Source: an uncultured Bacilli bacterium
Lineage (GTDB): Bacteria > Bacillota_I > Bacilli_A > RF39 > UBA660
Reading direction: 5' to 3'
Assembly: GCA_934167875.1 (NCBI GenBank)
Contig: CAKPMC010000008.1
Span: 1-64,000 of the forward strand
DNA: 64,000 bases
The notes below the pieces were generated by a model. The model saw only the letters and a list, made by a program, of their open reading frames with translations, was not told where the DNA came from and ran no database searches. This document shows positions 26,470 through 35,526 of this stretch, one piece after another. The first letter of the stretch is position 1, and every line of letters begins with the position of its first letter. Made by a program: the position numbers and the translations under genes.

Positions 26470-27840
26470 TTAAAATTCTATATCATCATGACAGTGACAT
26501 TCATCACCACATTCACATTCTTCATCATGAGAACATTCGTGATGACCACAACCGCAATCACAATCATCATCTACTGATAAAGCTTCATCTAAATAATACA
26601 TTAAATAATCAAGTTCAACTGTAGTTTCCTCTTTAGTTTTATTATTTTTAATTTTAATTTCATTATTTTTTAAGTCTTCATCATTTAAAATAATTAAGAA
26701 CTTACTATTTAATCTATCGGCTTGTTTAAATTGTGCCTTTAAACCTCTACCAGTATATTCAGTATCAATCTTAAATCCATTCATACGAAGTTCTTGTACT
26801 AAAGTAGTAGCATAATCTTTTTCAGTATCTGATACATACATAACAAAAGCATCTAATGAGTTATCAATTGGAAGTTCTATATTTTCTTTTTCGATTGCTA
26901 ACATAAGTCTACCAAGTCCCATCGCAAATCCCATACCAGGTACCTCTGGTCCATCTAGTTCCTTAACTAAACCGTTATATCTTCCACCAGCTCCAAGTAC
27001 GTTTTGACTACCAAAGCCTTCTACCATAGCTTCTACTTCAAATACAGTATGGTCATAATAATCAAGTCCACGCACAATACTAGGATTTACTACATAATCA
27101 ATATCTAATAAATCTAAATATTTTTGAACTTTTTCAAATCTTTCACGACTAGAATCATTTAAGTAATCTGTAATTCTAGGAGCTTTTTTCATAATGTCAG
27201 AATCCCCATCTACCTTACAGTCTAAAATACGAAGTGGGTTCTTTTCTAAACGATTCTTACAATCTTCACACATTTCATTAATATAAGGAGTAAAGTACTC
27301 AACTAATGCCTTACGATAATTATCGCGAGATTCTTTATCTCCAAGTGAATTAATATTTACTTTGATTCCCTTTAAGCCAACCATTTTATAAATATTAACA
27401 GCTATAGAAATAACTTCAGCATCAATCATAGGATCATCACTACCTAATACTTCAACACCAAATTGAGTAAGTTCTCTATCTCTTCCTGATTGTGGTCTTT
27501 CATAACGATACATAGTACCATTATAATAAAGCTTAATAGGTTGTTTAGCATCTCCATACATCTTATTTTCGATATAACTTCTAACAACACCTGCTGTTCC
27601 TTCAGGACGAAGTGTCATTTTACGTTCTCCTCTATCAGTAAAATCATAGGTTTCCTTAGTAACAATATCACTAGTTTCTCCTACTCCTCTATGATATAAT
27701 TCACTTGCTTCAAAAATAGGAGTACGAATAAATTCATAATTATATCTTTCACAAACAGCATCGATTAAATTACTAATATACTTCCATTTTTTAGCTTCCA
27801 TTCCATATATATCATGGCATCCTTTTGGTTTTGTTATCAT
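26470..27840 (-). CDS. hisS: Histidyl-tRNA synthetase with a Cys/His-rich C-terminal tail
   Basis: Charges tRNA-His. Class II motif 2 (YYNGTMYRYERPQSGRDREL), the histidine-binding loops LGAGGRYNGLV and GLDYYDHTVFE, and motif 3 (GMGFAMGLGRL) are all present, followed by a normal anticodon-binding domain. The 456-residue length exceeds the common ~420-430 because of an added tail: the last 33 residues hold 8 Cys and 5 His (for example DDDCDCGCGHHECSHDEEC). This tail is absent from ordinary HisRS and could bind zinc. GTAAGGAGGATTT precedes the ATG. It is the first gene after the T-box. Confidence 0.96.
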   Translation of the reverse strand: MITKPKGCHDIYGMEAKKWKYISNLIDAVCERYNYEFIRTPIFEASELYHRGVGETSDIVTKETYDFTDRGERKMTLRPEGTAGVVRSYIENKMYGDAKQPIKLYYNGTMYRYERPQSGRDRELTQFGVEVLGSDDPMIDAEVISIAVNIYKMVGLKGIKVNINSLGDKESRDNYRKALVEYFTPYINEMCEDCKNRLEKNPLRILDCKVDGDSDIMKKAPRITDYLNDSSRERFEKVQKYLDLLDIDYVVNPSIVRGLDYYDHTVFEVEAMVEGFGSQNVLGAGGRYNGLVKELDGPEVPGMGFAMGLGRLMLAIEKENIELPIDNSLDAFVMYVSDTEKDYATTLVQELRMNGFKIDTEYTGRGLKAQFKQADRLNSKFLIILNDEDLKNNEIKIKNNKTKEETTVELDYLMYYLDEALSVDDDCDCGCGHHECSHDEECECGDECHCHDDIEF

Positions 27841-27861
27841 AAATCCTCCTTACAATATAAA

Positions 27862-28043
27862 AAGGTAGCCCCTCTAAGGACGAGTTTCCCCGTGGTGCCA
27901 CCTTTATTTTTTCTTAAATCTGATAACGCAAGTTATGCGACTTCTAACCATAAAAAGTGTCTTCACTAGCATCTTAGTAAGTATTTTCATCAACCATACT
28001 CTTTCTAAAACTAATATCTAATTACTCCTCTTTTCTAGAAGAT
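27862..28043 (-). promoter_or_regulatory. T-box leader of the hisS-aspS operon
   Basis: The minus strand contains AAAGGTGGCACCACGGGGA, a T-box antiterminator sequence (usual core GGGTGGnACCGCG), followed by the competing terminator arm GAGGGGCTACCTTTTT just before hisS. Upstream lies a stem I region with AGAAAGAGTATGGTTGATGA. The candidate specifier lies in GACAC (27957-27961), which contains both GAC (Asp) and CAC (His). Uncharged tRNA should stabilise the antiterminator and raise expression. The exact boundaries and the specifier frame are inferred. Confidence 0.85.
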
Positions 28044-28049
28044 AGTTAT

Positions 28050-28078
28050 ATATTACTACAAATAATGATATTTTTCAA
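28050..28078 (-). promoter_or_regulatory. Promoter of the hisS T-box transcript
   Basis: TTGAAA (28073-28078), 17-base spacer, TAATAT (28050-28055) on the minus strand. It places the transcript start near 28043, just before the T-box stem I. Confidence 0.7.
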
Positions 28079-28156
28079 TAATTAACTAAAAGTTTTTAAA
28101 CTTTAAATCAATAATTTAATATCCCCTAATATATTTATTATATACAAATAAATTTC

Positions 28157-28477
28157 TTAACCATTCATAGCATTTTCTAGTTTACCAAACACAAAATTAA
28201 GAATACCTTCAACAGTCTCTCCTATAGTATTAGATAGCTTTAAAGTTGTTTTAGAAATATTATTATCATATTTATCTTCTTTATTATCTATATATTTTTT
28301 TAAATCAATTTGAGCATTGTTTTTGACATCTTCTTCAAACATTTTTATTTGTTCTTCAGTAAGTGATGTCTTATTTTTAGCTTGATAATCAATTAATCCT
28401 GCATTAGAAGAATAATATAAGGCTAAAAAAATTAAAAATACAGTAAGTGCCATAATTCTAAAAAAATTATTTTTCAT
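28157..28477 (-). CDS. Small membrane-anchored protein after spoIIP (YqxA position)
   Basis: A 106-residue protein with an N-terminal membrane helix (IMALTVFLIFLALYYSS) and an extracytoplasmic domain with SLTEEQIKMFEEDVKNNAQI. ATG 28477 has AAGGAGGTTAGAA before it; an upstream in-frame start lacks a site and would overlap spoIIP more. It overlaps the spoIIP end by 11 bases. In Bacillus the gene in this place is yqxA (DUF3679), with the same size and topology, but I cannot show sequence homology. A sporulation role is inferred from position only. Confidence 0.65.
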   Translation of the reverse strand: MKNNFFRIMALTVFLIFLALYYSSNAGLIDYQAKNKTSLTEEQIKMFEEDVKNNAQIDLKKYIDNKEDKYDNNISKTTLKLSNTIGETVEGILNFVFGKLENAMNG

Positions 28478-29459
28478 TTCTAACCTCCTTAATATATTCT
28501 GTGAGTACAGTACTAATAGCTTCGCACGTATTAAACACCTCATCTATTGTATTATCTTGCCCACCTACTTCTATTAAAATTGTATTAGGATTAAAATCCT
28601 GATTATATACTCCGTTTACTCCAGCCCCTTTCTTTTTATAAATTCCTCGAGACAAGCCTGGATATTTTTCATTAAATTTATCATTAAGTTTATTTGTCAT
28701 TTCTAAATTAGGACCATAATTTTTATTTTCAAGTCCTACTATAAATAATATTCTGGCATAGCTTTTATTATTAATACTAGCAGTAGAAATACTCTTCTTT
28801 ACTGAGTCTCTATGCAAATCAATAAAATATTCTAAAGTATTATTTTTACTATACGCATCATTCATAAGTAATTTTGTAACTTTATAACTAGATGCATAAT
28901 TCCAATTATTGGTTCTTAAAAACTCTGTAACATTATTTTCTTCTACTATAGTACTAATACCATTATTATTTAATTTTTCTCTTAATATATAACTTGTCAT
29001 CATAACTGTTGGTTTGACATTATAACTTTCTAAATTATTAGTAGCATATTCCTCTGATTGATGAGTATTATATAAATAAACAATTGGATTAGTTATATCA
29101 TTTTTCTTATATGGATCTTTTACATAATTGGTAGCTGGTATTGTATTTATATCTTTATTATCATCTGATGATGTATTATTAAAACTAACATAATTATTTT
29201 TAAATATAGTATTAGGTTTAGTAAAATCAACATCAGATATTAAAGTAATTAATTTACTAAATAGATGTGATTTAGTATTCTTTTCCATATAACTATTATT
29301 ATTTTGAATAAGCATTTTTAAAAACTTTTCATTATCCATATTTTTAGAAAAATATTTTAATGTTTCACAAAAAGAAAAAGAAAACAAAGCTATAATTAGT
29401 ATTATTTTTATTACTAAATATATACGTTTTCTTTTATTTTTTAATTTCATTTTTTTCAT
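28467..29459 (-). CDS. spoIIP: Stage II sporulation protein P (peptidoglycan hydrolase)
   Basis: A 330-residue membrane-anchored amidase/endopeptidase of the forespore-engulfment machine, working with SpoIID and SpoIIM. After one N-terminal helix (VIKIILIIALFSFSFCET) and a variable linker, the catalytic domain shows VYLYNTHQSEEY (about residues 127-138), YFIDLHRDSVKKS (about 209-221), RGIYKKKGAGVNGVYNQDFN and TILIEVGGQDNTIDEV. The His in THQS, the His in LHRDS and the Glu in LIEVGG match the zinc-binding/catalytic positions. AAGGTGGTGTTTAT precedes the ATG. It follows gpr by 42 bases, as in Bacillus. Confidence 0.93.
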   Translation of the reverse strand: MKKMKLKNKRKRIYLVIKIILIIALFSFSFCETLKYFSKNMDNEKFLKMLIQNNNSYMEKNTKSHLFSKLITLISDVDFTKPNTIFKNNYVSFNNTSSDDNKDINTIPATNYVKDPYKKNDITNPIVYLYNTHQSEEYATNNLESYNVKPTVMMTSYILREKLNNNGISTIVEENNVTEFLRTNNWNYASSYKVTKLLMNDAYSKNNTLEYFIDLHRDSVKKSISTASINNKSYARILFIVGLENKNYGPNLEMTNKLNDKFNEKYPGLSRGIYKKKGAGVNGVYNQDFNPNTILIEVGGQDNTIDEVFNTCEAISTVLTEYIKEVRNEK

Positions 29460-29501
29460 ATAAACACCACCTTTACTACACTATAATATAGAGATAGTAT
29501 T

Positions 29502-30533
29502 TTATATGTCGAAATTTTTGTGTAATGCTTTATTTATTGAATTAGCTAAAATATTACTTGTTTTATCTATCACAAAATCAATTTCTTTAGGAGTAACCAT
29601 CATATTATAACCAATAGGAGTCAACACTTCAAAAATAAGTTCTTTTACTTCACTATCTGTCAGTGTACCAATTTCACCTAATAGCTGCATTTTTTCTTCT
29701 TTTGATAATTCCTTATGATGATTTTTATAATCTCTTAAAGTAACTGGAACTAGTTTATTTTTCTCATAATTTTCTTTATTATAGCTAAAGTGTTTTAGTA
29801 AATAACCTATTGTATCACTAACTAAAACAAAAGCCTCTATAACTGTAGGAATACCAATAGATATTACTGGTATGTGTAAAGTTTCATAACTAAGTTCTTT
29901 TCTGTTATTATAAACACCACTACCAGGTAAAATACCTGTATCAGTAATTTGAATAGTTTTATTGACTCTATCAATACTACTAGAAGCCAGTGCATCTACT
30001 ACAATAATGAAATCTGGTTTTATTTTTTCTATTATTCCTAAGATAATATCACTACTTTCAATTCCTGTCATACCAGTAACACCAGGAATAAACGAAGCAA
30101 CATTACGATAATTTTTATCAACTTCTATTTTCTCTATTTCATATAAATATCTAGTGACTAAAATATTTTCAATAGTTTTAGGACCAAGCGCATCAGGAGT
30201 AGAATCTCTATTCCCTAATCCCACTACCAAGCAGCTGTTATCCTCATTAATTTTAAGGTATTCAAACAGTTTTTTAAGCTCTTTAACCATCACTTCTTCT
30301 AGATTTTTTCCATTTTCCTTATCAGTTACATCCTGATAACTGATAGTTATATATTTACCAATCTTTTTCTTAAGGCTATTTTTATTATTTTTTATTTCAA
30401 CTTCCATTATTTCAATACCATTTTTTTCATCCTTGTTGACAACAATACCGTCTTCTATTTGTTCGGTATTAAATATATCAACTAATAAGTCCGTTCTAAT
30501 TTTATACTGTTTTAAATCTTTTTCATTTTCCAA
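29502..30533 (-). CDS. gpr: GPR germination endopeptidase (spore protease)
   Basis: The aspartic-type (family A25) protease that degrades small acid-soluble spore proteins at germination. Diagnostic stretches: CLVVGLGNRDSTPDALGPKT (about residue 102-121), FIPGVTGMTGIESSDIILG, IIVVDALASSSIDRVNKTIQ and TGILPGSGVYNNRKELSYE. The N-terminal ~15 residues would be removed on self-activation. The start is uncertain: GGGTGAT precedes a TTG at 30533, while a GTG three codons upstream (30542) overlaps that site. A forespore-type promoter was not clearly recognised in the 100-base gap shared with rpsT. It implies that the organism makes, or recently made, spores. Confidence 0.93.
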   Translation of the reverse strand: MENEKDLKQYKIRTDLLVDIFNTEQIEDGIVVNKDEKNGIEIMEVEIKNNKNSLKKKIGKYITISYQDVTDKENGKNLEEVMVKELKKLFEYLKINEDNSCLVVGLGNRDSTPDALGPKTIENILVTRYLYEIEKIEVDKNYRNVASFIPGVTGMTGIESSDIILGIIEKIKPDFIIVVDALASSSIDRVNKTIQITDTGILPGSGVYNNRKELSYETLHIPVISIGIPTVIEAFVLVSDTIGYLLKHFSYNKENYEKNKLVPVTLRDYKNHHKELSKEEKMQLLGEIGTLTDSEVKELIFEVLTPIGYNMMVTPKEIDFVIDKTSNILANSINKALHKNFDI

Positions 30534-30577
30534 AATTATCACCCATACATATTTTTTCCATTTTTTTTACATTTTAT

Positions 30578-30606
30578 TTGCTTTTTTATGAAAAGTTTGG
30601 TATCAT
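30578..30606 (+). promoter_or_regulatory. Promoter of rpsT
   Basis: TTGCTT (30578-30583), 17-base spacer, TATCAT (30601-30606), leading into the rpsT leader with AGTGAGGTGAAATT before the ATG. Confidence 0.75.
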
Positions 30607-30638
30607 TAGTTGTAGCTGAAAAAAAGTGAGGTGAAATT

Positions 30639-30902
30639 ATGCCAAATATTAAAAGTGCTAAAAAGAGAGTTATCACAAGTGCTAAGAAAAATGTTAATAA
30701 CACACTTGGAAGATCAAGCATGAAAACTGCTATTAAAAAATCTGAAAGAGCTATCAAAGCTGAAGATAAAGCTTTAGCAGAAGAAAATTTAAAAGTAGCT
30801 ATTAAAAGAATTGATAAAGCTTGTGCAAGTGGTTTAATTCATAAAAATAAAGCTGCAAGAGAAAAATCAAGATTAACTAAACAAACTAATTTATTAAAAT
30901 AA
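30639..30902 (+). CDS. rpsT: Ribosomal protein bS20
   Basis: An 87-residue, very basic small-subunit protein that binds the 16S rRNA 5' and 3' minor domains. MPNIKSAKKRVITSAKKNVN and the C-terminal IHKNKAAREKSRLTKQTN are typical of S20. GTGAGGTGAAATT precedes the ATG. It has its own promoter and a strong terminator, and it diverges from gpr. In Bacillus rpsT and gpr are also divergent neighbours. Confidence 0.97.
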   Translation: MPNIKSAKKRVITSAKKNVNNTLGRSSMKTAIKKSERAIKAEDKALAEENLKVAIKRIDKACASGLIHKNKAAREKSRLTKQTNLLK

Positions 30903-30928
30903 TATCTGCTCTACTGCAGATATTTTTT
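30902..30928 (+). terminator. Intrinsic terminator of rpsT
   Basis: An 8-bp stem ATATCTGC / GCAGATAT with a 6-base loop and a following TTTTT run. Confidence 0.85.
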
Positions 30929-30973
30929 CTTGCCTATAATTTTTGACATGTTATAATTAATATAGGTGATGAT

Positions 30974-31882
30974 ATGAAAAAAGTTTTAGGTTTACTTGTA
31001 GTACTTGGCTTGTTTTTTACTTGTCTAATATATAATGATGAAATTATTAGTTATTTAGTAAACACATTTACCGATTTTCATAAAGATGCATCAACTATTA
31101 AAAATAATAATTATGCATCAAATAACAGTTATGATTATGTTCAATTAACTACTGATTTTAACCCTAAAAGTAAAAAAGATATTATAAATATATATTATAC
31201 TGTTATCAATTCCGGTATGGATAACTTTACATTTTACTGTCCTAGTGAATATAAAAATTGTATAAAAGATGTTGATTATATATCAAATAATCAAGCTTTA
31301 TTATCTGATGTTAATAATTTTGTTCCTGTTTATAATAGTTTTGAAAATATTGATACAGAATTTGATAGTCTTGGAAAAGTAAATATTAGTATCACTCACA
31401 ATTATACTAATGATCAAATTACTACTATTGAAAATAAAATAGATGAAATTTATAAAGAAATAATTACTGAAGATATGAATTTAGAAACAAAGATAAAATC
31501 TATTCATGATTATATTATAAATAATACTAAATATGATATTGATCGTAGTGACAATAAAATAACTAAATATCATTCTGATACGGCTTATGGTGCTTTAATT
31601 GAAAAATATTCTATATGCGGTGGATATGCTGATAGTATGAAATTATTTTTAGATAGATTAAATATTCCTAACTATAAAATTTCTAGTGAAAATCATATAT
31701 GGAATTTAGTTAAATTAGATAATGAATGGTACCATTTAGACTTAACATGGGATGATCCTGTGACCTCAACTGGCGAAGATGTACTAGAATATGATTATTT
31801 TTTAATAACTACTGATGAATTAGAAAAATTAGAAACAGATCAACATATATTTGATAAAAATATTTATACTGAAGCATTATAA
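30974..31882 (+). CDS. Membrane-anchored transglutaminase-like protein
   Basis: A 302-residue protein with an N-terminal signal-anchor (VLGLLVVLGLFFTCLIYND). The C-terminal half is a transglutaminase-like cysteine-protease fold: IKSIHDYIINNTKYD (about residue 175), the catalytic Cys in KYSICGGYADSMKLFLDRL (about 215), the His in ENHIWNLVKL and the Asp in YHLDLTWDDPV (about 255-266). The Cys-His-Asp triad is complete. In Firmicutes such proteins act at the cell surface, but the substrate is unknown. GGTGATGAT precedes the ATG. It is monocistronic on the plus strand and meets miaA tail to tail at a shared terminator. Confidence 0.8.
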   Translation: MKKVLGLLVVLGLFFTCLIYNDEIISYLVNTFTDFHKDASTIKNNNYASNNSYDYVQLTTDFNPKSKKDIINIYYTVINSGMDNFTFYCPSEYKNCIKDVDYISNNQALLSDVNNFVPVYNSFENIDTEFDSLGKVNISITHNYTNDQITTIENKIDEIYKEIITEDMNLETKIKSIHDYIINNTKYDIDRSDNKITKYHSDTAYGALIEKYSICGGYADSMKLFLDRLNIPNYKISSENHIWNLVKLDNEWYHLDLTWDDPVTSTGEDVLEYDYFLITTDELEKLETDQHIFDKNIYTEAL

Positions 31883-31904
31883 AAGAACACTTATGTGTTC
31901 TTTT
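31881..31904. terminator. Bidirectional terminator between the transglutaminase-like gene and miaA
   Basis: AAAAGAACAC / GTGTTCTTTT with a 4-base loop; T runs lie on both strands, so it serves both converging genes. Confidence 0.8.
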
Positions 31905-32775
31905 ATTTATTATCTATAACAGTAATTGCCTGAGATATTGTTTTACTAAAATCATCATAGTTGGTTTCAATCCAATTAATATTATCAAATTGATTATTAA
32001 AAAATGTATATTGTCTCTTAGCATAGTGCCTTGAATTTTTCTTAATTAACTCCAATGAATCTTCTAAAGAACATTTATTATCAAAATATGGATATAGTTC
32101 TTTATAACCAATAGCTGTTTGAATAGCCTTAGTATAAATATGTTTATCATATAAACTCTTTGCTTCTTCAATTAAACCTTCTTCTACCATTATATCTACT
32201 CTAGAATTTATCTTTTCATAAAGTGTTTTTCTATCAGTAGTAAGACCAATTAAGATAAAATCATATAAAGGACTATTACCATTTTTCTCTGTTATTAGAT
32301 TATTCTCATATTTATTTAAAAGTCTAACTAAACGCTTTCTGTTATTGATATGAATATTGCAACAATTATCATATTTTTTTATTCTATCAAAAATTTCCTC
32401 ATTAGTTAGATCAGCATAATCATTTAAATCATATTCTGTTTTAAATTGATAATCATATAAAGCAGCTTTGATATATAAACCAGTTCCACCAACAATAATA
32501 ACGTTTTTATTTTTATTTAAAATCTCATTTATCTTGGTACGACAATCTCTTTGATAATCATATACTGTATAAATATCATCAACATCAGATATATCAAATA
32601 GATGATGTGGAATATTTTCTTTTTCAGTTTCTTTTATCTTAGCGGTAGCTATATCCAAGCCTCTATATACCTGCATAGAATCAGCATTAATTATTTCCGC
32701 ATTATATCTTTTTGCTAACTCTATACTTAATTTAGTCTTTCCTACTCCAGTAGGTCCTACAATAACAATAATCAT
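31903..32775 (-). CDS. miaA: tRNA dimethylallyltransferase
   Basis: Adds the dimethylallyl group to A37 of tRNAs that read codons starting with U. The 290-residue protein has the P-loop IVIVGPTGVGKTKLSIELA (about residues 2-20), then EIINADSMQVYRGLDIATAK, HHLFDI, VGGTGLYIKAALYDY and the C-terminal IGYKEL...RHYAKRQYTFF motif. Length is close to the usual ~300. It is the first of its direction after mutL and two small genes, separated by about 57 bases. The downstream terminator is shared with the opposing gene. Confidence 0.96.
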   Translation of the reverse strand: MIIVIVGPTGVGKTKLSIELAKRYNAEIINADSMQVYRGLDIATAKIKETEKENIPHHLFDISDVDDIYTVYDYQRDCRTKINEILNKNKNVIIVGGTGLYIKAALYDYQFKTEYDLNDYADLTNEEIFDRIKKYDNCCNIHINNRKRLVRLLNKYENNLITEKNGNSPLYDFILIGLTTDRKTLYEKINSRVDIMVEEGLIEEAKSLYDKHIYTKAIQTAIGYKELYPYFDNKCSLEDSLELIKKNSRHYAKRQYTFFNNQFDNINWIETNYDDFSKTISQAITVIDNK

Positions 32776-32832
32776 ACTAAGCTATTGTTCCTATTCTATC
32801 TTTTATTCTATTCATAATTATCCACCTACCAC

Positions 32833-33399
32833 TTATAGTGTATCAACTCTATATGATAAAATCAAGCATTTATCACGATGATTCAAATGCTGATAAACAC
32901 GATATGGAATATGTCTTTTATGCAGTTCCTTCTCAAAAGTTTTTATACGTTTAAAATTATCTTGATAAAAAATAGAATCAGGATTATCACACATTCCAAC
33001 AATAAAACTTCCCCTATTAACTTCCTTCAAAGCTAATTCTCTTGTTCTTTCAAAAAAGCCATTACTAATATAGCAATTATAATCATTCAAATTTATAAGT
33101 TCTTCTTCATCAACTCTTATCGTTCCATAACTAGTAATTAAAGTCTTACCATTATTTTCTAAGTAAGTACAAACATTATTAATATCTTCACTAAAAGCAG
33201 TTTCTAATATTAGATCTTTTTTTCTTACTAAATGATAGCGTTCAATTACCTTTGCAAAATTTCTATTATTTTTCTCTTGTTTACGAATAAACAAACGATA
33301 TTCATCAATATTAGGATACCAAATACCTTTTTCAAATAATTTAAATAAACTAGGATCCTGTTTAACTTCTAATATAAATCTTTTCATTAATTCATTCAT
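32833..33399 (-). CDS. Hypothetical protein between mutL and miaA
   Basis: A 188-residue soluble protein I do not recognise. It has a Lys/Arg-rich helical N-terminal half and a C-terminal half with FIVGMCDNPDSIFY and RDKCLILSYRVDTL, which resemble a beta-strand core. It overlaps the upstream small membrane-protein gene by 8 bases (translational coupling) and ends 57 bases before miaA. It may belong to the mutL-membrane protein-unknown-miaA run; in Bacillus nothing equivalent is found between mutL and miaA except hfq-region genes. Confidence 0.65.
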   Translation of the reverse strand: MNELMKRFILEVKQDPSLFKLFEKGIWYPNIDEYRLFIRKQEKNNRNFAKVIERYHLVRKKDLILETAFSEDINNVCTYLENNGKTLITSYGTIRVDEEELINLNDYNCYISNGFFERTRELALKEVNRGSFIVGMCDNPDSIFYQDNFKRIKTFEKELHKRHIPYRVYQHLNHRDKCLILSYRVDTL

Positions 33400-33634
33400 T
33401 TATATCATCACCAGCTTTTTGCTCATTATAATTTTTGAATCTTTTTACTAAAACATTGTAAGTTATATGAGGAGTAATGTAAGCCAAAATAGTACCGCCT
33501 ATAAATATAGGTATTTGATTGTTATTGACATTTCGAGATAAATTAACACTCACTGTATAAATTCCAATCATTGATAAAGAAGATATACTTCCAATAACCA
33601 AATTTTGAATTTTTGAAAACTTATTATTATTCAT
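33392..33634 (-). CDS. Small two-helix membrane protein
   Basis: An 80-residue protein with two hydrophobic segments (about residues 12-29, LVIGSISSLSMIGIYTVS, and 42-60, FIGGTILAYITPHITYNVL) and short charged ends. No family recognised. It begins 18 bases after mutL and its stop overlaps the next gene by 8 bases. Function unknown. Confidence 0.6.
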   Translation of the reverse strand: MNNNKFSKIQNLVIGSISSLSMIGIYTVSVNLSRNVNNNQIPIFIGGTILAYITPHITYNVLVKRFKNYNEQKAGDDINE

Positions 33635-33652
33635 ACTACTACCCCATTCAAA

Positions 33653-35443
33653 TTACATAGAACGTTTAAATAATTTTTCTAAATCATATTTAGAATATGT
33701 AATTATTGTCGGCCTACCGTGAGGACAAGTAAAAGGATTATCACATGATCTTAATCTATCTAGTAACGTCTCCATACTAGCAAGTTCTATATGATCATTA
33801 GCTTTTATTGAAGCCTTACAAGCAACTGTTGCCGCAATATGATCTAAATATCTATCGAGTCTAAAATTTTCTGTTGTTGTGATTATATCAAATATTTTTC
33901 TAAGAGCAACTTCAACATTTGATTTAGTTAACCAAATAGGTATAGTTCTAATTAGTAAAGTTTGAAAACCAAATTCCTCATATCCTATTCCTAAGCTATC
34001 TAAAATATTAAAATTTTCCTTTAAAATTATATATTCATTACTAGGAAACTCTAAAGTAATAGGTACTAATAAATCAGTTACATGTGGTTTAGGATTAGAC
34101 ATTTCATGTAAATAATATTCATAATTAACTCTTTCATTAGCAGCATGTTGATCAATTAAAAACATACCATCCTCATTCTCTGCTACTATATAAGTACCAT
34201 GAACTAGTCCTACAGGATACATTTTCTTTATTCTTTCCTTTTTTGTATCATTAGAATCATGACTGTCAATATCATTAGTAGTTTGATAATCTACATCTTC
34301 TTCTTTAACATCAAAGTTTAAAGTCATTTTTTCAAATTCATTAAATTCATCATCTTTTTTAGAAACATCAAATTCATCAAATCTACTAGGAGTATATACA
34401 GTTGATATTATCGTTTTATTACCTTCTACTTTAGTTTCTAAAGATGCATCTGGTATTAAAGTAAGTGATTCTAACTTCTCAGTAATAATTTTAGTAATTA
34501 GTTCTTTCAATGTATCCATCTTAGAAAATTTAACATCCATCTTAGTAGGATGTATATTAACATCTATTAATATTGGATCAACATCTATTTTCATAACTAT
34601 TATTGGATATCTATCTTGAGGTATATAAGTATGATAACTATCAGCAATATAACGAATTACATCTTGATTACGAATAACTCTACCATTTACTAAAATAGTA
34701 ATACAATTACGATTACTTTTTTGTAGCTCAGGATAAGAAATATAACCTGTTATTTTATAATCTTCATTTTCACCATTTATTTCAATCATTTTTTTGGTAA
34801 CAGATAAGCCATAGATATCATTGATTACTTTTAAAAGTCTGCCACTACCATCTGTTTTTAATAGTACTTTATCATTATTAATTAATGTAAAGCGTATTTC
34901 AGAATAACTCAAAGCCATTTTATTTACATACTCAGTAATATAAGCAAGTTCTGTATATAAGTTCTTTAAATATTTTAATCTAACTGGTGTGTTATAAAAT
35001 AAATTCTTAACTAATATTGATGTACCCTCGGTCAAATCACTCGAATTAACAGTTACTAACTTGCCACCATTAATTACTACCTCAGTTCCTTCTTCTTTAT
35101 TACTAGTCTTTAACGTAACATTAGAAACACTGGCAATAGAAGGTAAAGCTTCACCTCTAAAGCCTAGACTTCCTATATGAAATAAATCATTTTCCTTTCT
35201 TATTTTACTAGTAGCATGTCTAGTAAAAGCTAATACAGCATCTTCTCTATCCATACCAACTCCATTATCTGTTACTTTAATCTCTTTAACACCAGAGTCA
35301 ACTAATTCTATCTTAATTTCAGTAGCCTTAGCATCAATAGAATTTTCTACTAATTCTTTTACTACATTCATACATTTTTCTACTACTTCTCCAGCTGCTA
35401 TCTTATTAGCTAAAACTTCATCCATTATCTGTATTTTACTCAT
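33653..35443 (-). CDS. mutL: DNA mismatch repair protein MutL (endonuclease type)
   Basis: A 596-residue mismatch-repair ATPase/endonuclease. The GHKL domain has KELVENSIDAKATEIKIEL, DNGVGMDREDAV and GSLGFRGEALPSIASV. The C-terminal domain carries the metal-binding endonuclease motif DQHAANERVNYEYY (DQHAx2Ex4E) with the partner motifs CKASIKAND and CPHGRPTI. This is the nicking type found in organisms without MutH. The middle (about 340-400) is an acidic linker (DDEFNEFEKMTL, SHDSNDTKK). mutS is not in the window. Confidence 0.96.
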   Translation of the reverse strand: MSKIQIMDEVLANKIAAGEVVEKCMNVVKELVENSIDAKATEIKIELVDSGVKEIKVTDNGVGMDREDAVLAFTRHATSKIRKENDLFHIGSLGFRGEALPSIASVSNVTLKTSNKEEGTEVVINGGKLVTVNSSDLTEGTSILVKNLFYNTPVRLKYLKNLYTELAYITEYVNKMALSYSEIRFTLINNDKVLLKTDGSGRLLKVINDIYGLSVTKKMIEINGENEDYKITGYISYPELQKSNRNCITILVNGRVIRNQDVIRYIADSYHTYIPQDRYPIIVMKIDVDPILIDVNIHPTKMDVKFSKMDTLKELITKIITEKLESLTLIPDASLETKVEGNKTIISTVYTPSRFDEFDVSKKDDEFNEFEKMTLNFDVKEEDVDYQTTNDIDSHDSNDTKKERIKKMYPVGLVHGTYIVAENEDGMFLIDQHAANERVNYEYYLHEMSNPKPHVTDLLVPITLEFPSNEYIILKENFNILDSLGIGYEEFGFQTLLIRTIPIWLTKSNVEVALRKIFDIITTTENFRLDRYLDHIAATVACKASIKANDHIELASMETLLDRLRSCDNPFTCPHGRPTIITYSKYDLEKLFKRSM

Positions 35444-35526
35444 ACTATCACACTCACTTCTACTACCCTAATTATATAACATTCCTCCTTTTAAAAAAAG
35501 GAAAAATAATATTTATATTTTCCCTT

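Noticed and set aside
26350..26624. A His-rich plus-strand protein opposite the hisS end
   Set aside because: It is the antisense image of the GAC/CAC-type codons in the Cys/His-rich hisS tail and has no start context.
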